Positions 10,144-19,187 of a DNA stretch of 64,000 nucleotides are shown piece by piece (position 1 is the first letter of the stretch; the number at the start of each line of letters is the position of its first letter). The notes under the pieces are model-generated. The model did not search any database and was not told the DNA's origin. It saw only the letters and a list, made by a program, of their open reading frames with translations. Made by a program: the position numbers and the translations under genes. The stretch comes from an uncultured Collinsella sp. (GTDB taxonomy: Bacteria; Actinomycetota; Coriobacteriia; Coriobacteriales; Coriobacteriaceae), in NCBI GenBank assembly GCA_900549715.1, contig URPK01000002.1:62001-126000 (forward strand), in the 5' to 3' direction.

Positions 10144-10716
10144 CTATTTGAGCTTACGGGTCTTGGGCTTAAAGCGCATGCCCGTCTGGCGTCCGCCACG
10201 TGCCGAGAATCCATAACCGGACTGCGGCACGACGCCGGACATCAAAAACGGAATGGCAACCAGACCCGTCAGGATCGAAGACGGCAGCGCATGGCCGAAG
10301 ATCGCCACGACAAAGCTCGTCTCCAAACCCATAAACAGCAAGATGATGCTGTAGATCACATTAATAACGAGCGCGAAGGCACCCACAGTGATGCCGCGCG
10401 CACTCGGGGTACCGCCCGTCTGACCGGCGGCGCTATGCACCAGGGCAAAAGAACCCACGGTCAGCAGGAGCGACATAACGCCCACCGGCACGGCAGCGGA
10501 AAGGTCATAGAACAAGCCGCTGCAAAAACCGCATACGACGGCACGGGTCGGGTCGCCCGAGAACACGCTTAGGCACACCAGGATAATCATAAAGTTGACG
10601 CGACCGCCCGCAATGGAGATCTGCGGTGCCAGGCCTGCCTGCAGCAGCACGCACACGATGGCGGCGATTACAAACGTGCGGGAGCTCATCCCCTGCTCGT
10701 GTAGATCCATGGACAT
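10144..10716 (-). CDS. mreD: Rod shape-determining protein MreD
   Basis: A 190-residue integral membrane protein with five to six hydrophobic helices. GRVNFMIILVCLSVFSGDPTRA followed by GFCSGLFYDLSAAVPVGV matches the MreD pattern of a glycine/aspartate loop between helices. It has a basic C-terminal tail. It lies 5 bases after mreC and 13 before pbp2 in the elongasome operon. MreD families are weakly conserved, so the call rests largely on topology and neighbours. Confidence 0.85.
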   Translation of the reverse strand: MSMDLHEQGMSSRTFVIAAIVCVLLQAGLAPQISIAGGRVNFMIILVCLSVFSGDPTRAVVCGFCSGLFYDLSAAVPVGVMSLLLTVGSFALVHSAAGQTGGTPSARGITVGAFALVINVIYSIILLFMGLETSFVVAIFGHALPSSILTGLVAIPFLMSGVVPQSGYGFSARGGRQTGMRFKPKTRKLK

Positions 10717-10721
10717 GCCCC

Positions 10722-11720
10722 CTATTCGCTCGAGCCGGAATCGGTCGTCTCGGACGTGTCGGAACCGTCATCCGGGCTCTCGTCCTTCGTCTTGGTCGCA
10801 GCATCGCGCGACGTTCCCTGCGGCGTGCTGTTGGCCGTGTTCACGTCCTCATCCGAGGCCGACTGTTCGTCGGTCAGCGAGGTAATGACCAGCACTTCCT
10901 CGTTATTCTCGGCCGTCGTCTGGGCGCGCACCACAATGGTGTAGTACACGTCGTTAGCCGATTTCTCAACCGACGAGACGGTGCCGAGCGGTAGACCCTT
11001 GGGGAACACACCGCCAATACCCGAGGTCACGATGATGTCGCCAACCTTAACGTCGGAATCGACGCTCACATACTCAAGACGCAGCGTACCGTCAGCCTGA
11101 CCCTGCAGCATGCCCTGGGCGCGCGTGTCCTGCACCATGGCGGACACGCCCGAGCTCTCATCGCCAATCAGACGCACGGTGGACGTCTTGGCCGAGACCT
11201 CGATAATCTGGCCTATGACACCGGCAGAACTCGTCACAGGCATGTTGATGGTAAGCCCGTCGGCAGAACCCTTGTCGATGGTGACGGTCGAGGTCCAGGC
11301 ATCGCCCGAAGCGCCGACGATACGAGCTGCGGTTGATTTGAGGTTGTAGGTCGACTGGAGGCCGACCAGCCCCTCCAGACGCTCGGCGGTCTTTTGAGCC
11401 TCGGAGAGCTCGGCAACCTTAGAGGTCAGTTCCTCGTTTTGCTTCTTAAGCTCGTCAAGCGTGTCCTGCGACGCCGTAAGGTTAGAGAACACATTGCCGA
11501 TCGCATTGAAGGGAGCCGCCACAGCCGAGCCCACAAAGCGCACCGGCGAGGTAATCGTCGTCACGCCCGAGCGCACGGCATGAATCGGCCCGGCCTCGCC
11601 CTCACGGATATAAAACGTGAGCAGCAACACCGAAATCAGGCTGAAAACAATCAACGGGCGCATACCCGTTGATTGTCGCTTGGTATTCAGATTTGTAGAG
11701 AAACCCGAAGATCGTGCCAA
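10722..11720 (-). CDS. mreC: Rod shape-determining protein MreC
   Basis: Bitopic scaffold protein linking MreB to the periplasmic synthases. Basic N-terminal tail, one membrane helix at about 21-40 (PLIVFSLISVLLLTFYIRE), a coiled coil at about 80-115 (DTLDELKKQNEELTSKVAEL), then the beta domain with GVIGQIIEVSAKTSTVRLI and VGDIIVTSGIGGVFPKGLPLG, which are diagnostic for MreC. The last 50 residues are an Asp/Ser/Thr-rich low-complexity tail. It lies between mreB and mreD. Confidence 0.94.
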   Translation of the reverse strand: MARSSGFSTNLNTKRQSTGMRPLIVFSLISVLLLTFYIREGEAGPIHAVRSGVTTITSPVRFVGSAVAAPFNAIGNVFSNLTASQDTLDELKKQNEELTSKVAELSEAQKTAERLEGLVGLQSTYNLKSTAARIVGASGDAWTSTVTIDKGSADGLTINMPVTSSAGVIGQIIEVSAKTSTVRLIGDESSGVSAMVQDTRAQGMLQGQADGTLRLEYVSVDSDVKVGDIIVTSGIGGVFPKGLPLGTVSSVEKSANDVYYTIVVRAQTTAENNEEVLVITSLTDEQSASDEDVNTANSTPQGTSRDAATKTKDESPDDGSDTSETTDSGSSE

Positions 11721-11741
11721 ATGGAATCCACCTTTTGGAAA

Positions 11742-12785
11742 TTAAGCATTGGTCTGGACGAAGCCGCCATCAAACGCATTGGCCTCGAGCACGCGGGCAC
11801 AGCCGTTAACAACGTTATCGAGCGCCGTGGGGCTGACGTTGACCGAAACGCCGGTCTCATCGCGCAGGCGCACGTCGAGACCGCGCAGCAGCGCGCCGCC
11901 TCCAGTCAGCAAAATGCCATAGTACATAAGGTCCGAGGCAAGATCGGGAGGCGTAGCGTCGAGCGCGTCCTTGACGGCCTTGGCCATCTCGTCGAGCGGC
12001 TTGTTGAGTGCGCGACGAATCTCCTCGCTCTCGATGCGCACGGTCTTGGGCAGACCGGTGATCACGTCGCGGCCGTTGACCTCGACGTCGAGCTCGTCCT
12101 TGAGCGGCACGGCGGAGCCGACCTTAATCTTGATGTCCTCTGCCGTACGCTCGCCGATGGCAAGGTTGTAGGCATCGCGAACGTGCGTGAGGATAGCCTG
12201 GTCGAACTCATCGCCGGCAATACGGATGGACTGCGAGACGACGATACCGCCCATAGCGATAACGGCAACCTCGGTGGTACCGCCACCGATGTCGATGACC
12301 ATGGAGCCGGTGGGCTCCTCGACGGGCAGGTCGGCGCCGATAGCGGCAGCCATGGGCTCTTCGATCAGATAGGCCTGGCGGGCACCGGCCTGGATCGTGG
12401 CCTCAAAGACAGCGCGCTTCTCGACCGACGTGACGCCGGAGGGAACGCAGACGACAACACGCGGACGCGGAGTCCACGGATAGCGCTTCTCGGACGCCTT
12501 GTCGATAAAGTAGCGAAGCATGGCCTCGGTAACATCGAAGTCGGCGATGACGCCGTCCTTCAGGGGACGAACGGCCACGATGTTGCCGGGCGTACGGCCG
12601 AGCATGCGCTTTGCCTCGATACCGACCGCCAGGATGCGCTCGTCGTTCTTGTCGATGGCGACTACAGAGGGCTCGCGAATGACGATGCCCTTCCCGCGCA
12701 CGGAGACAAGCGTATTTGCGGTGCCGAGGTCGATGGCAAGATCGCCCGCATAGCTACCGAAGAACATATCCATCAAAGAAAACAA
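11742..12785 (-). CDS. mreB: Actin-like cell shape protein MreB
   Basis: Cytoplasmic actin homologue that positions wall synthesis. 347 residues with phosphate 1 loop IDLGTANTLVSVRGKG near residue 18, the GGGTTEVAVI phosphate 2 loop and TGGGALLRGLD near the C-terminus. The start MFSLMDMFFGSYAGDLAIDLG gives the amphipathic hydrophobic N-terminus typical of membrane-bound MreB. First gene of the elongasome cluster, 21 bases ahead of mreC. Confidence 0.97.
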   Translation of the reverse strand: MFSLMDMFFGSYAGDLAIDLGTANTLVSVRGKGIVIREPSVVAIDKNDERILAVGIEAKRMLGRTPGNIVAVRPLKDGVIADFDVTEAMLRYFIDKASEKRYPWTPRPRVVVCVPSGVTSVEKRAVFEATIQAGARQAYLIEEPMAAAIGADLPVEEPTGSMVIDIGGGTTEVAVIAMGGIVVSQSIRIAGDEFDQAILTHVRDAYNLAIGERTAEDIKIKVGSAVPLKDELDVEVNGRDVITGLPKTVRIESEEIRRALNKPLDEMAKAVKDALDATPPDLASDLMYYGILLTGGGALLRGLDVRLRDETGVSVNVSPTALDNVVNGCARVLEANAFDGGFVQTNA

Positions 12786-12846
12786 CGCAACTCCTGATGT
12801 GTTGGATGATTGCTGGAAAACTACTAGCTCATCATACTAGCGCAAG

Positions 12847-12879
12847 CCCGACACCTCACTTGCGGTGAAGCGCCGGGCA
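12847..12879 (-). terminator. Imperfect hairpin after the TPR gene
   Basis: Arms GCCCG (12847-12851) and CGGGC (12875-12879) with an inner TCAC/GTGA stem. There is no clear U-run after it on the minus strand, so it may be a weak or Rho-assisted terminator or a stabilising structure ahead of mreB. Confidence 0.3.
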
Positions 12880-12900
12880 AAGCTAAATCCCATAAGGTCA

Positions 12901-14205
12901 CTACTGGTTGTCAGCAGCCGAGAAATCCATATCGAGCAAAGAAACGGCCCAGCCGATATGGTTGTCGGAGCGCACGAATTTGACGGTGTACTCCTGCTCG
13001 CCGCCCTTGGACAGCGATGCCTTCACCTTGGCGGTCGTCTCGGTCATGGACTGATCCATGCCCTCGACGGACACGGTGGCACCCTGCGGAATCGAGGAGA
13101 TAATCATCGACTTAGCGTCCTCGGACAGGCTCGAGGCCAGGCAAGACTCGGCCTTTGCGGCGTCACCGTCGCCGGCAGCCTGGAACAGATCGGTAACGAC
13201 AGACTCCTGAGACGGGAAGCCAAAGCCGCGCGTGTAGGCAAAGCCCAGACCGCCCGCGGCGATCAAAATGAGCAGAAGCAGCACGATGAAGACTTTGAGG
13301 CCCGTGTGGCGATGGCGACGACGGACCTTGGCCTGCTTACGATCCTGACGGTCCTGCTGGACCATCTCGGACTCGGACAGCGTAAAGAAGCCGGTGTCCG
13401 AGGGATCAGGCATAAACTGACCGGTCGCGCCCGTAGGATCGAGCGGATCGACGGCAGGAGCGTCCATCGCGGGCGCCGGAGCCGTGGCCATAGCCGTCTG
13501 GGCAGACAGCGCGGCAAGCGAATCCTGCACGCGGGCAAGCTCATCGGCCTGCTCGGAGGTGAGCTGGTAGATGCCATCGGCAGTAGCGGTGTTAAAGGCG
13601 TCGAGTGCGTCGGAGGGACGGCCGGCGGCAGAAAGCGCCTGACCCATGCCGGCGTTGAGCGCACGCGTGTCGTCGCGGGGGCCGGCAAAGTCGATAGCCG
13701 TGCGGTAGGTCTCCACGGCGTCCGCCGGACGGCCGAGCTTAATGAAGCAACGACCGAGCTCGCCGAGTGCGGCGGCAGGAGCCGGATTGGCGCCGTCGAT
13801 GGCAGCCTGACGGAAGGCGGTTCCCGCGTTGGCATAGTCGCCCGACTGGAACAGCGCATTGCCCAGGCCCAGATAGGCCTTGAACGGCGTGGCATAGGAA
13901 GCATCCTGCGTAGCGGCAGAGAAAGCCTGAGCGGCCGTCGTGTAGTCGCCCACGGCAGCGAGCGCCTTGCCGCGGTTGGTGAGCAGCGCGCCGCGCTTGC
14001 CGTAGGTACCGTCGTTGAGGGCGGCGGCATAGGCCTCGGCGGCCTCGGCATACATGCCAAGGTGCATCAAGGCGTTGCCACGAAGGTGATCGGCCTCGCC
14101 CATAATCTCATCGGGAGTCTTTGCCGCCCCAAGCATCTGGGCTGCAGCGGAAAAATCACCCGCGCGGTAAGCGGCGCGGCCCTGTTGGATCAGCTGGCTA
14201 TTCAA
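12901..14205 (-). CDS. TPR-repeat single-pass membrane protein
   Basis: A 434-residue protein of unknown function. Residues 1-210 are a run of TPR-like helix pairs (AYRAGDFSAAAQML, LGNALFQSGDYANAGTAFRQA, ALGELGRCFIKLGRPADAVETYRTA). A basic patch RRRHRHTGLK precedes one membrane helix at about 294-316 and the last 115 residues are predicted extracytoplasmic, resembling a DUF4878-like small lipocalin-type domain. The orientation, with cytoplasmic TPRs and an outside C-terminal domain, is inferred from the basic residues before the helix. It is 11 bases downstream of the cyclophilin gene and probably cotranscribed with it. It may be a scaffold near the elongasome. Confidence 0.75.
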   Translation of the reverse strand: MNSQLIQQGRAAYRAGDFSAAAQMLGAAKTPDEIMGEADHLRGNALMHLGMYAEAAEAYAAALNDGTYGKRGALLTNRGKALAAVGDYTTAAQAFSAATQDASYATPFKAYLGLGNALFQSGDYANAGTAFRQAAIDGANPAPAAALGELGRCFIKLGRPADAVETYRTAIDFAGPRDDTRALNAGMGQALSAAGRPSDALDAFNTATADGIYQLTSEQADELARVQDSLAALSAQTAMATAPAPAMDAPAVDPLDPTGATGQFMPDPSDTGFFTLSESEMVQQDRQDRKQAKVRRRHRHTGLKVFIVLLLLILIAAGGLGFAYTRGFGFPSQESVVTDLFQAAGDGDAAKAESCLASSLSEDAKSMIISSIPQGATVSVEGMDQSMTETTAKVKASLSKGGEQEYTVKFVRSDNHIGWAVSLLDMDFSAADNQ

Positions 14206-14216
14206 GGAAGCCCCCT

Positions 14217-14759
14217 TTACTCGTGAACGATCTCGACATGGACGATCTCGTCGCCGGCACGCAGCTGCGAAATCACATCGAGACCCTCGACCGTGGTACC
14301 AAAGACGGTGTAACCAGAATCGAGGTTATGCTGGGCACCCAGGCAGAAGTAGAACTGCGAACCCGCGGAATCGGGATCCATGGAGCGTGCCATGGCAAGG
14401 GCGCCATCGACATGGCTGTTGCGCGGATTGGTGGCAAACTCGCCCTTGATGCAGTAGCCAGGGCCACCGGTACCGGGCATGCCGTCGGGGCCCTCAAGAC
14501 CGGCAGCGACGTCGGCGCCGGACATGTCGCGGGTATTGGGGTCCCCGCCCTGGATAACAAAACCGGGCACATAGCGATGGAACTTAAGGCCATCATAGAA
14601 GCCCATCGTGGAAAGCTCGCAGAAGTTCGCGACATGAATGGGAGCGCCCTCGCCGTCAAACTTGACCTTGATGGTACCCTTCGACGTCTCGATTACGGCG
14701 CACTCGTCGCCGACAAGCTGATACTCGGGCGTGTAGAGCTCTTTCTTAAAACCAAACAT
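14217..14759 (-). CDS. Cyclophilin-type peptidyl-prolyl cis-trans isomerase
   Basis: Accelerates prolyl isomerisation during folding. The 180-residue protein contains FHRYVPGFVIQGGDPN, the cyclophilin active-site strand with the catalytic Arg in the FHR position, and SAGSQFYFCLG, matching GSQFFI. No signal peptide is visible, so it should be cytoplasmic. The family's usual core is complete. It has its own promoter at 14799-14828 and is followed by the TPR gene. Confidence 0.93.
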   Translation of the reverse strand: MFGFKKELYTPEYQLVGDECAVIETSKGTIKVKFDGEGAPIHVANFCELSTMGFYDGLKFHRYVPGFVIQGGDPNTRDMSGADVAAGLEGPDGMPGTGGPGYCIKGEFATNPRNSHVDGALAMARSMDPDSAGSQFYFCLGAQHNLDSGYTVFGTTVEGLDVISQLRAGDEIVHVEIVHE

Positions 14760-14798
14760 GTGGTTCCTTCCTCGTGCGTTTAAAGCATATTTGTACGA

Positions 14799-14828
14799 AT
14801 TGTAGCAATAAGCACGGGCTTACATCAA
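14799..14828 (-). promoter_or_regulatory. Sigma70-type promoter for the cyclophilin gene
   Basis: Minus-strand TTGATG (14823-14828), 18-base spacer, TACAAT (14799-14804), about 40 bases ahead of the start codon. Confidence 0.6.
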
Positions 14829-14866
14829 TTGCGCACGTAGGTTATGCCGACTATGGCGAACTAATT

Positions 14867-16009
14867 TTAGGAACGCTGCTGCGGCTTCCAGGAACCCACA
14901 TTGGCATCGTACTGGTTCAGCGCGCTGTTGCCGCCCTGCGCGATGGGCGCCAGGATCTCGCTTTGGTGGGAACTCATCGACTCGCCATCGGGAATGGCCA
15001 GCGAGATATCCCAGCTCTGGCAGATCACGTCGACGCGCTCATACATCCACTCGGCAAGCTGCTTTAAGTGGGCGATGTCATCCGCATAGACCGTATCGTC
15101 CTGTACTTTCAGGTTGTTAAGCTCATCTTGCGTCTTTTTGATCTGGTCGCGCAGGGCGTAGGCACTCTGCGACAGCTCCTGACGGGTGGACAGCGGCGTT
15201 CGGAGATAACCGTTGTTAAAGGAATCGATGACCTCGCCGATCTGGTCCTCGCCAGCGTAGGACACGATGGTCTGATACAGACCGTCGAGCCTGGTATAGA
15301 GCTGATCATCGGTGAGCACGGTTTCTTCCTGGACCACCTCGGCAGAATCGTCCTGCTTGGTATCGTCCTCAGTGGCCTCGCCCTTTTGGCGCGTGGGGAA
15401 GGTGGTTTGTGCAGCTTGGCCAAACTGGTCGTAGAAGCCGGGCATGACACCCATGGGATCGGCCGTCACGAACCAATAGGCACCACCGCAAACGACGGCG
15501 AGGACCGCGATGACAATAAGCGGCTTGGGAATATGACGCTTGTGCTTGTGATAGGCGTCCTCGTCGGGGTGCACCTTGCGCTTGGGTTTTTGAGCATCGT
15601 CATGCAGGGAAACGGGCATGGGAATATCGACCTTGGGGATACCGAAATCCTTATCGAAAGCTGGCAGCACGCAGGTCTCATTGGGGTCGGCGGCGTCTGA
15701 GAGCACTGCAGCGGCAGAGGTCGGCGCATGAGGCACCTCGGTATCGATCTGCTCTTGCGTTAGGCGCGGAAAGCCCGCCGTGCGGCCCGCTGCCAGGTCG
15801 GATGCGGCCGCATCCTCGGAGAGGATACCCGGAGCGGGGCGTCCGCATTTGGGGCACGTACGATCATGCGGAGAAAGACGGGCACCGCAGCCCTCACAGA
15901 ACACGAACTCGGTGTGCTCCGGACCATCGCCCGGACCCACGTAGGCGTTGCAGTAGGGGCAGAACGAGGCGCCGTCCTCGATAGTCTTAAGGCAATGCGG
16001 GCAGATCAC
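14867..16009 (-). CDS. Double zinc-ribbon membrane protein
   Basis: Unknown function. The first 65 residues hold two zinc ribbons (ICPHC...FCPYC and FCEGC...TCPKC). A Pro/Ala/Asp-rich linker follows, then a basic patch, one membrane helix (PLIVIAVLAVVCGGAYWFV, about 175-195) and an extracytoplasmic part with a helical, coiled-coil-like segment (LRDQIKKTQDELNNLKVQ). I chose the GTG at 16009 because AGAGGA lies a few bases upstream and the protein then begins with the ribbon; a TTG ten codons earlier has no ribosome site. Such proteins are widespread in Coriobacteriia without known roles. Confidence 0.75.
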   Translation of the reverse strand: MICPHCLKTIEDGASFCPYCNAYVGPGDGPEHTEFVFCEGCGARLSPHDRTCPKCGRPAPGILSEDAAASDLAAGRTAGFPRLTQEQIDTEVPHAPTSAAAVLSDAADPNETCVLPAFDKDFGIPKVDIPMPVSLHDDAQKPKRKVHPDEDAYHKHKRHIPKPLIVIAVLAVVCGGAYWFVTADPMGVMPGFYDQFGQAAQTTFPTRQKGEATEDDTKQDDSAEVVQEETVLTDDQLYTRLDGLYQTIVSYAGEDQIGEVIDSFNNGYLRTPLSTRQELSQSAYALRDQIKKTQDELNNLKVQDDTVYADDIAHLKQLAEWMYERVDVICQSWDISLAIPDGESMSSHQSEILAPIAQGGNSALNQYDANVGSWKPQQRS

Positions 16010-16112
16010 GGCATCCTCTTTTCGAAGCAATTCAAACAATCGAGGTTAGAGCATAACATCGCCACGGCCCCACAGGAGCAAGGCACCAATTCAACATCGG
16101 CAGGGTGCGTAG

Positions 16113-18842
16113 TTACTTCTTCTTTTTGCTTGGCATCGAGACTTTGATGCCTTGGGCGGACTTGGTTACGCGGGAGCGCTTGACTCCGGTACTCTTCTTT
16201 TTCTTGGGCTGGGCCTGGGCCACGCCCTCGAGTGCGCGGGCCTCGGCCTCACGAACGGTGCGAGCTTCGCGGCGCTGCGCCATGTCGGCGGCGACGCGCT
16301 TGGCAAAACGCTCGGCCGTCGAACCCGTCGAGCTCACCTTGCCGCCACCGCGACCCAAGCGGACGCGCACACCGCGGCCAAAACCAGTTGCGGCATGACG
16401 ACGACGCGGCTTGAGCGAATCCATCATCGTGGCGAGCTTAAAGAACACCGAGCAGGTGATGACCACGATGACAGCCAAGATAACCATCTGGCCCATCGAC
16501 AGGTTGGCAATAGACAGCAGCTTCGGGAATCCGATAACGCCCGTCAGGATGCCGGCAACTACAAACACAAAGAGCGCCACACGTAAGGGCGTGAGGGGCT
16601 GCGAGATACGCCAGATCAGGCTGACACTCGCCGCGCACGACGTAAGTAGGCACATCGTAGACAGCGTGAGCTGGTTAAAGCCGAACACGCGCGCCACAAA
16701 GATATCGAGCGCCGCGGCCAAAATGACCGCAAGCGACGCCGGCAGTGCCCGCTTGAGCACGTTCGTCAGGAACGACCCCTTCACGCGAGCATTGTTGGGC
16801 TCCAGGCCCAACACAAAGCCTGGCGCGCCAATGCAGAAGAAGTTGATGAGCGTCATCTGAATCGGCTCGAAAGGGTACGGCGGCAGTGCGATGCACAGCG
16901 CCGCCAGGCCCATCGAGAACAGCGTCTTAGTCAGGAACAGCGAAGCCGAACGCTGCAGGTTGTTGATGGAGCGACGGCCCTCGGCCACCACGGCGGGCAT
17001 CGAGGCAAAGTCGTTGTCGACGAGCACGATCTCGGCCACGTTACGCGCGGCATCGGAGCCGGCCGCCATGGCCACGGAGCAGTCGGCCTCCTTGAGCGCC
17101 AGCACGTCGTTGACGCCGTCGCCTGTCATGGCCACGGTGTGCTCGCGGCGCTTGAGCGCCTGCACGAGCTCGCGCTTCTGCTGCGGGGTCACACGACCAA
17201 AGACATGGTAGCGGTCCACTGCGGCATCGAGCTTGGCCGGCGTATCGAGCGTCGTGGCGTCCACATAAGCGTCCGCCCCCGGCACGCCCACCACGCGCGC
17301 GATCGACGACACCGTACGCGGGTCGTCGCCACTGATCACGTTGAGCGTCACGCCCTGCTCGTTAAAGTAGCCGATGGTCTCGGCCGCCGAGGTACGGATC
17401 TCGTCGCGTATGGTCACAAAGCCCACGGGCTCGGCCTCGCCCACCATATCGCCATCGGGCGTAAAGCCGTCAACGCGCGCCACCACGAGCACGCGGCAGG
17501 TATCGGCAAGCTCGGCGACACGGTTCTCGACCTGGGCAAACGCACGATCAGAGAGCACAAACTGCGCCGCACCCATCACATATGAGCCCTGTGCAAACGA
17601 CGCGCCGCTCCACTTTTTGGAAGACGAGAACGGAATGACCGACAGCGGCTCGGACACCTCGACCGGACGGTCGGCGTAATAGTTGAGCAGCGCCTGACAG
17701 GTCTCGTTGGCATCGGCCGAGGTCGCACGTGCGACGTTAGCCAGCGCAAAATCGAGCACCGTGGTATCGACGGGAACGGCGGCGTCGCCCTCCCCCGCAC
17801 CCATACCCTCGACCGGCAGCGGATAGGTACCCTCGACCTCCATGCGGCCCGACGTGATGGTGCCCGTCTTGTCCAGGCACAGCACGTCGACGCGCGCGAG
17901 CGTCTCAATGCAGTAGAGCTGCTGCGCGAGTACCTTGCGGCGGGCCAGGCGCACCGTGGCGATGGCGAGCACCGACGAGGTCAGCAGCACCAGGCCTTGC
18001 GGGATCATGCCCAGCAGGGCGCCCACCGTGGAAAGCAGCGCCGACGAAGGCACATGACCAGCCAACAGCTCGGAGAAGCACCACGAAAGCGCGCTATCGC
18101 CCGGGGTTCCCGCGGCATCCCACAGCTCGCTCACACTCGAGGCAAACAACGCCAAACCGAGCGGGATCATGATGATGCTCGCAAAGCGCACGATGGCGTT
18201 AAGCGCGTTCATGATCTCGGAATTGACCTTTTTGACGTACTTGGCCTCGTTATTAATTTTAGCCACGTAGTTGTCGGCGCCGACATGGATCACGCGGGCG
18301 CGCAGCAAGCCCGAGTCGATAAAGCTGCCGCTCATGAGCTCGGAACCGGGCTGTTTCTTAATAAGGTCGCTCTCGCCCGTCAGCAGGCTCTCGTTCACGA
18401 GCGCCTCGCCCGAAACCACCACGGCGTCAGCGGGAATCTGGTCGCCGCGCCCCAGGCGGATAATGTCGTCGAGCACGATCTGGTCCAGGTCGAGCTCCAC
18501 CTCGGAGCCGTCGCGCACCGCGATGGCCTTCTTGGAGGTCAGCAGCGTGAGCTTATCGACCATCTTCTTGGAACGCATGGACTGAATGACGCCAATAGCG
18601 GTATTGAGGAACACCACGAACAGGAACGTCAGATTCTTAAACGAACCGGTCAAAATGACCAGGAACGCCAAGATCACGTTGATCAAATTGAACAGCGTGC
18701 AGAGGTTCTCGATGATGAGCTCTTTGACCGACTTGGTCTTGAGCTCCATGTTGCGGTTGATCTTACCGGCGGCGATGCGCTCCTCGACCTCGGCGGTCGA
18801 GAGTCCGCGCTCGATATCCGTTGCTGCCATACCACGTCCCAT
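16113..18842 (-). CDS. P-type cation-transporting ATPase
   Basis: Couples ATP hydrolysis to cation transport across the membrane. About 909 residues with the TGES actuator motif (LTGESDLIKKQ), phosphorylation site DKTGT at about residue 325 (near 17870), and the hinge GDGVNDVLALKEAD. Membrane segments group as two, two, then six, giving the P2/P5-like layout. The C-terminal 70 residues are a long basic tail (Lys/Arg-rich), unusual for calcium pumps. There are no N-terminal CxxC metal domains, so a heavy-metal pump is unlikely. Ion specificity cannot be read here; the closest style is the family often annotated as HAD-IC cation ATPase in Actinobacteria. The ATG at 18842 or a later one at 18830 could be the start. 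Confidence 0.85.
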   Translation of the reverse strand: MGRGMAATDIERGLSTAEVEERIAAGKINRNMELKTKSVKELIIENLCTLFNLINVILAFLVILTGSFKNLTFLFVVFLNTAIGVIQSMRSKKMVDKLTLLTSKKAIAVRDGSEVELDLDQIVLDDIIRLGRGDQIPADAVVVSGEALVNESLLTGESDLIKKQPGSELMSGSFIDSGLLRARVIHVGADNYVAKINNEAKYVKKVNSEIMNALNAIVRFASIIMIPLGLALFASSVSELWDAAGTPGDSALSWCFSELLAGHVPSSALLSTVGALLGMIPQGLVLLTSSVLAIATVRLARRKVLAQQLYCIETLARVDVLCLDKTGTITSGRMEVEGTYPLPVEGMGAGEGDAAVPVDTTVLDFALANVARATSADANETCQALLNYYADRPVEVSEPLSVIPFSSSKKWSGASFAQGSYVMGAAQFVLSDRAFAQVENRVAELADTCRVLVVARVDGFTPDGDMVGEAEPVGFVTIRDEIRTSAAETIGYFNEQGVTLNVISGDDPRTVSSIARVVGVPGADAYVDATTLDTPAKLDAAVDRYHVFGRVTPQQKRELVQALKRREHTVAMTGDGVNDVLALKEADCSVAMAAGSDAARNVAEIVLVDNDFASMPAVVAEGRRSINNLQRSASLFLTKTLFSMGLAALCIALPPYPFEPIQMTLINFFCIGAPGFVLGLEPNNARVKGSFLTNVLKRALPASLAVILAAALDIFVARVFGFNQLTLSTMCLLTSCAASVSLIWRISQPLTPLRVALFVFVVAGILTGVIGFPKLLSIANLSMGQMVILAVIVVITCSVFFKLATMMDSLKPRRRHAATGFGRGVRVRLGRGGGKVSSTGSTAERFAKRVAADMAQRREARTVREAEARALEGVAQAQPKKKKSTGVKRSRVTKSAQGIKVSMPSKKKK

Positions 18843-18859
18843 CACGTCGCGTCGGTATA

Positions 18860-18895
18860 AGAAAAACCGCCCGGACCATGCGAGGTTCGGACGGT
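18860..18895 (-). terminator. Intrinsic terminator after tRNA-Arg(CCG)
   Basis: On the minus strand arms at 18884-18895 and 18866-18877 pair over 12 positions with one mismatch and one G-U, six-base loop, followed by TTTTTCTT. It directly follows the tRNA and precedes the ATPase gene. Confidence 0.8.
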
Positions 18896-18906
18896 CTTAC
18901 GTTCGA

Positions 18907-18983
18907 TGGTGCCCCATGTTGGATTCGAACCAACGGCCTTCTGCTCCGGAGGCAGACGCTCTAATCCCCTGAGCTAATAGGGC
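18907..18983 (-). tRNA. tRNA-Arg (anticodon CCG)
   Basis: Folds as a standard cloverleaf: acceptor GCCCTAT pairing ATGGGGC, anticodon loop CTCCGGA with anticodon CCG, T-arm GTTGG TTCGAAT CCAAC, and an encoded 3' CCA. The total is 77 nucleotides including CCA. Confidence 0.95.
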
Positions 18984-19077
18984 CAACGTTTGGCATTATA
19001 CCCAAGTGCACCACGGGCTATCAAAATAAAAGAAAAAGCTTTGCAATTCCGAGGAAGACGCGGCTCAACGGCCCACT

Positions 19078-19106
19078 TTAGAAGGCAAAAGCGAGTCAGA
19101 TAGTAT
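19078..19106 (+). promoter_or_regulatory. Possible promoter for the aro operon
   Basis: TTAGAA (19078-19083), 17-base spacer, TAGTAT (19101-19106). Each box matches consensus at four of six positions. It would start transcripts about 17 bases before the leader hairpin. Confidence 0.4.
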
Positions 19107-19129
19107 AAACTCTCATGCACCATATGTAC

Positions 19130-19154
19130 ACGGCTCGCGATGCGGGCCGTTTTT
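19130..19154 (+). promoter_or_regulatory. Terminator-like hairpin in the aroF leader (candidate attenuator)
   Basis: ACGGCTCGC (19130-19138), loop GAT, GCGGGCCGT (19142-19150), then a run of five T (19150-19154). This is the form of an intrinsic terminator, but no plus-strand gene precedes it: the upstream tRNA and ATPase are on the other strand. It lies 33 bases before the aroF start codon, so it can only act on leader transcripts of the aro operon. Confidence 0.55.
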
Positions 19155-19187
19155 GCAAGGGTTATCCATCGAGGTGAGAGGCACACC

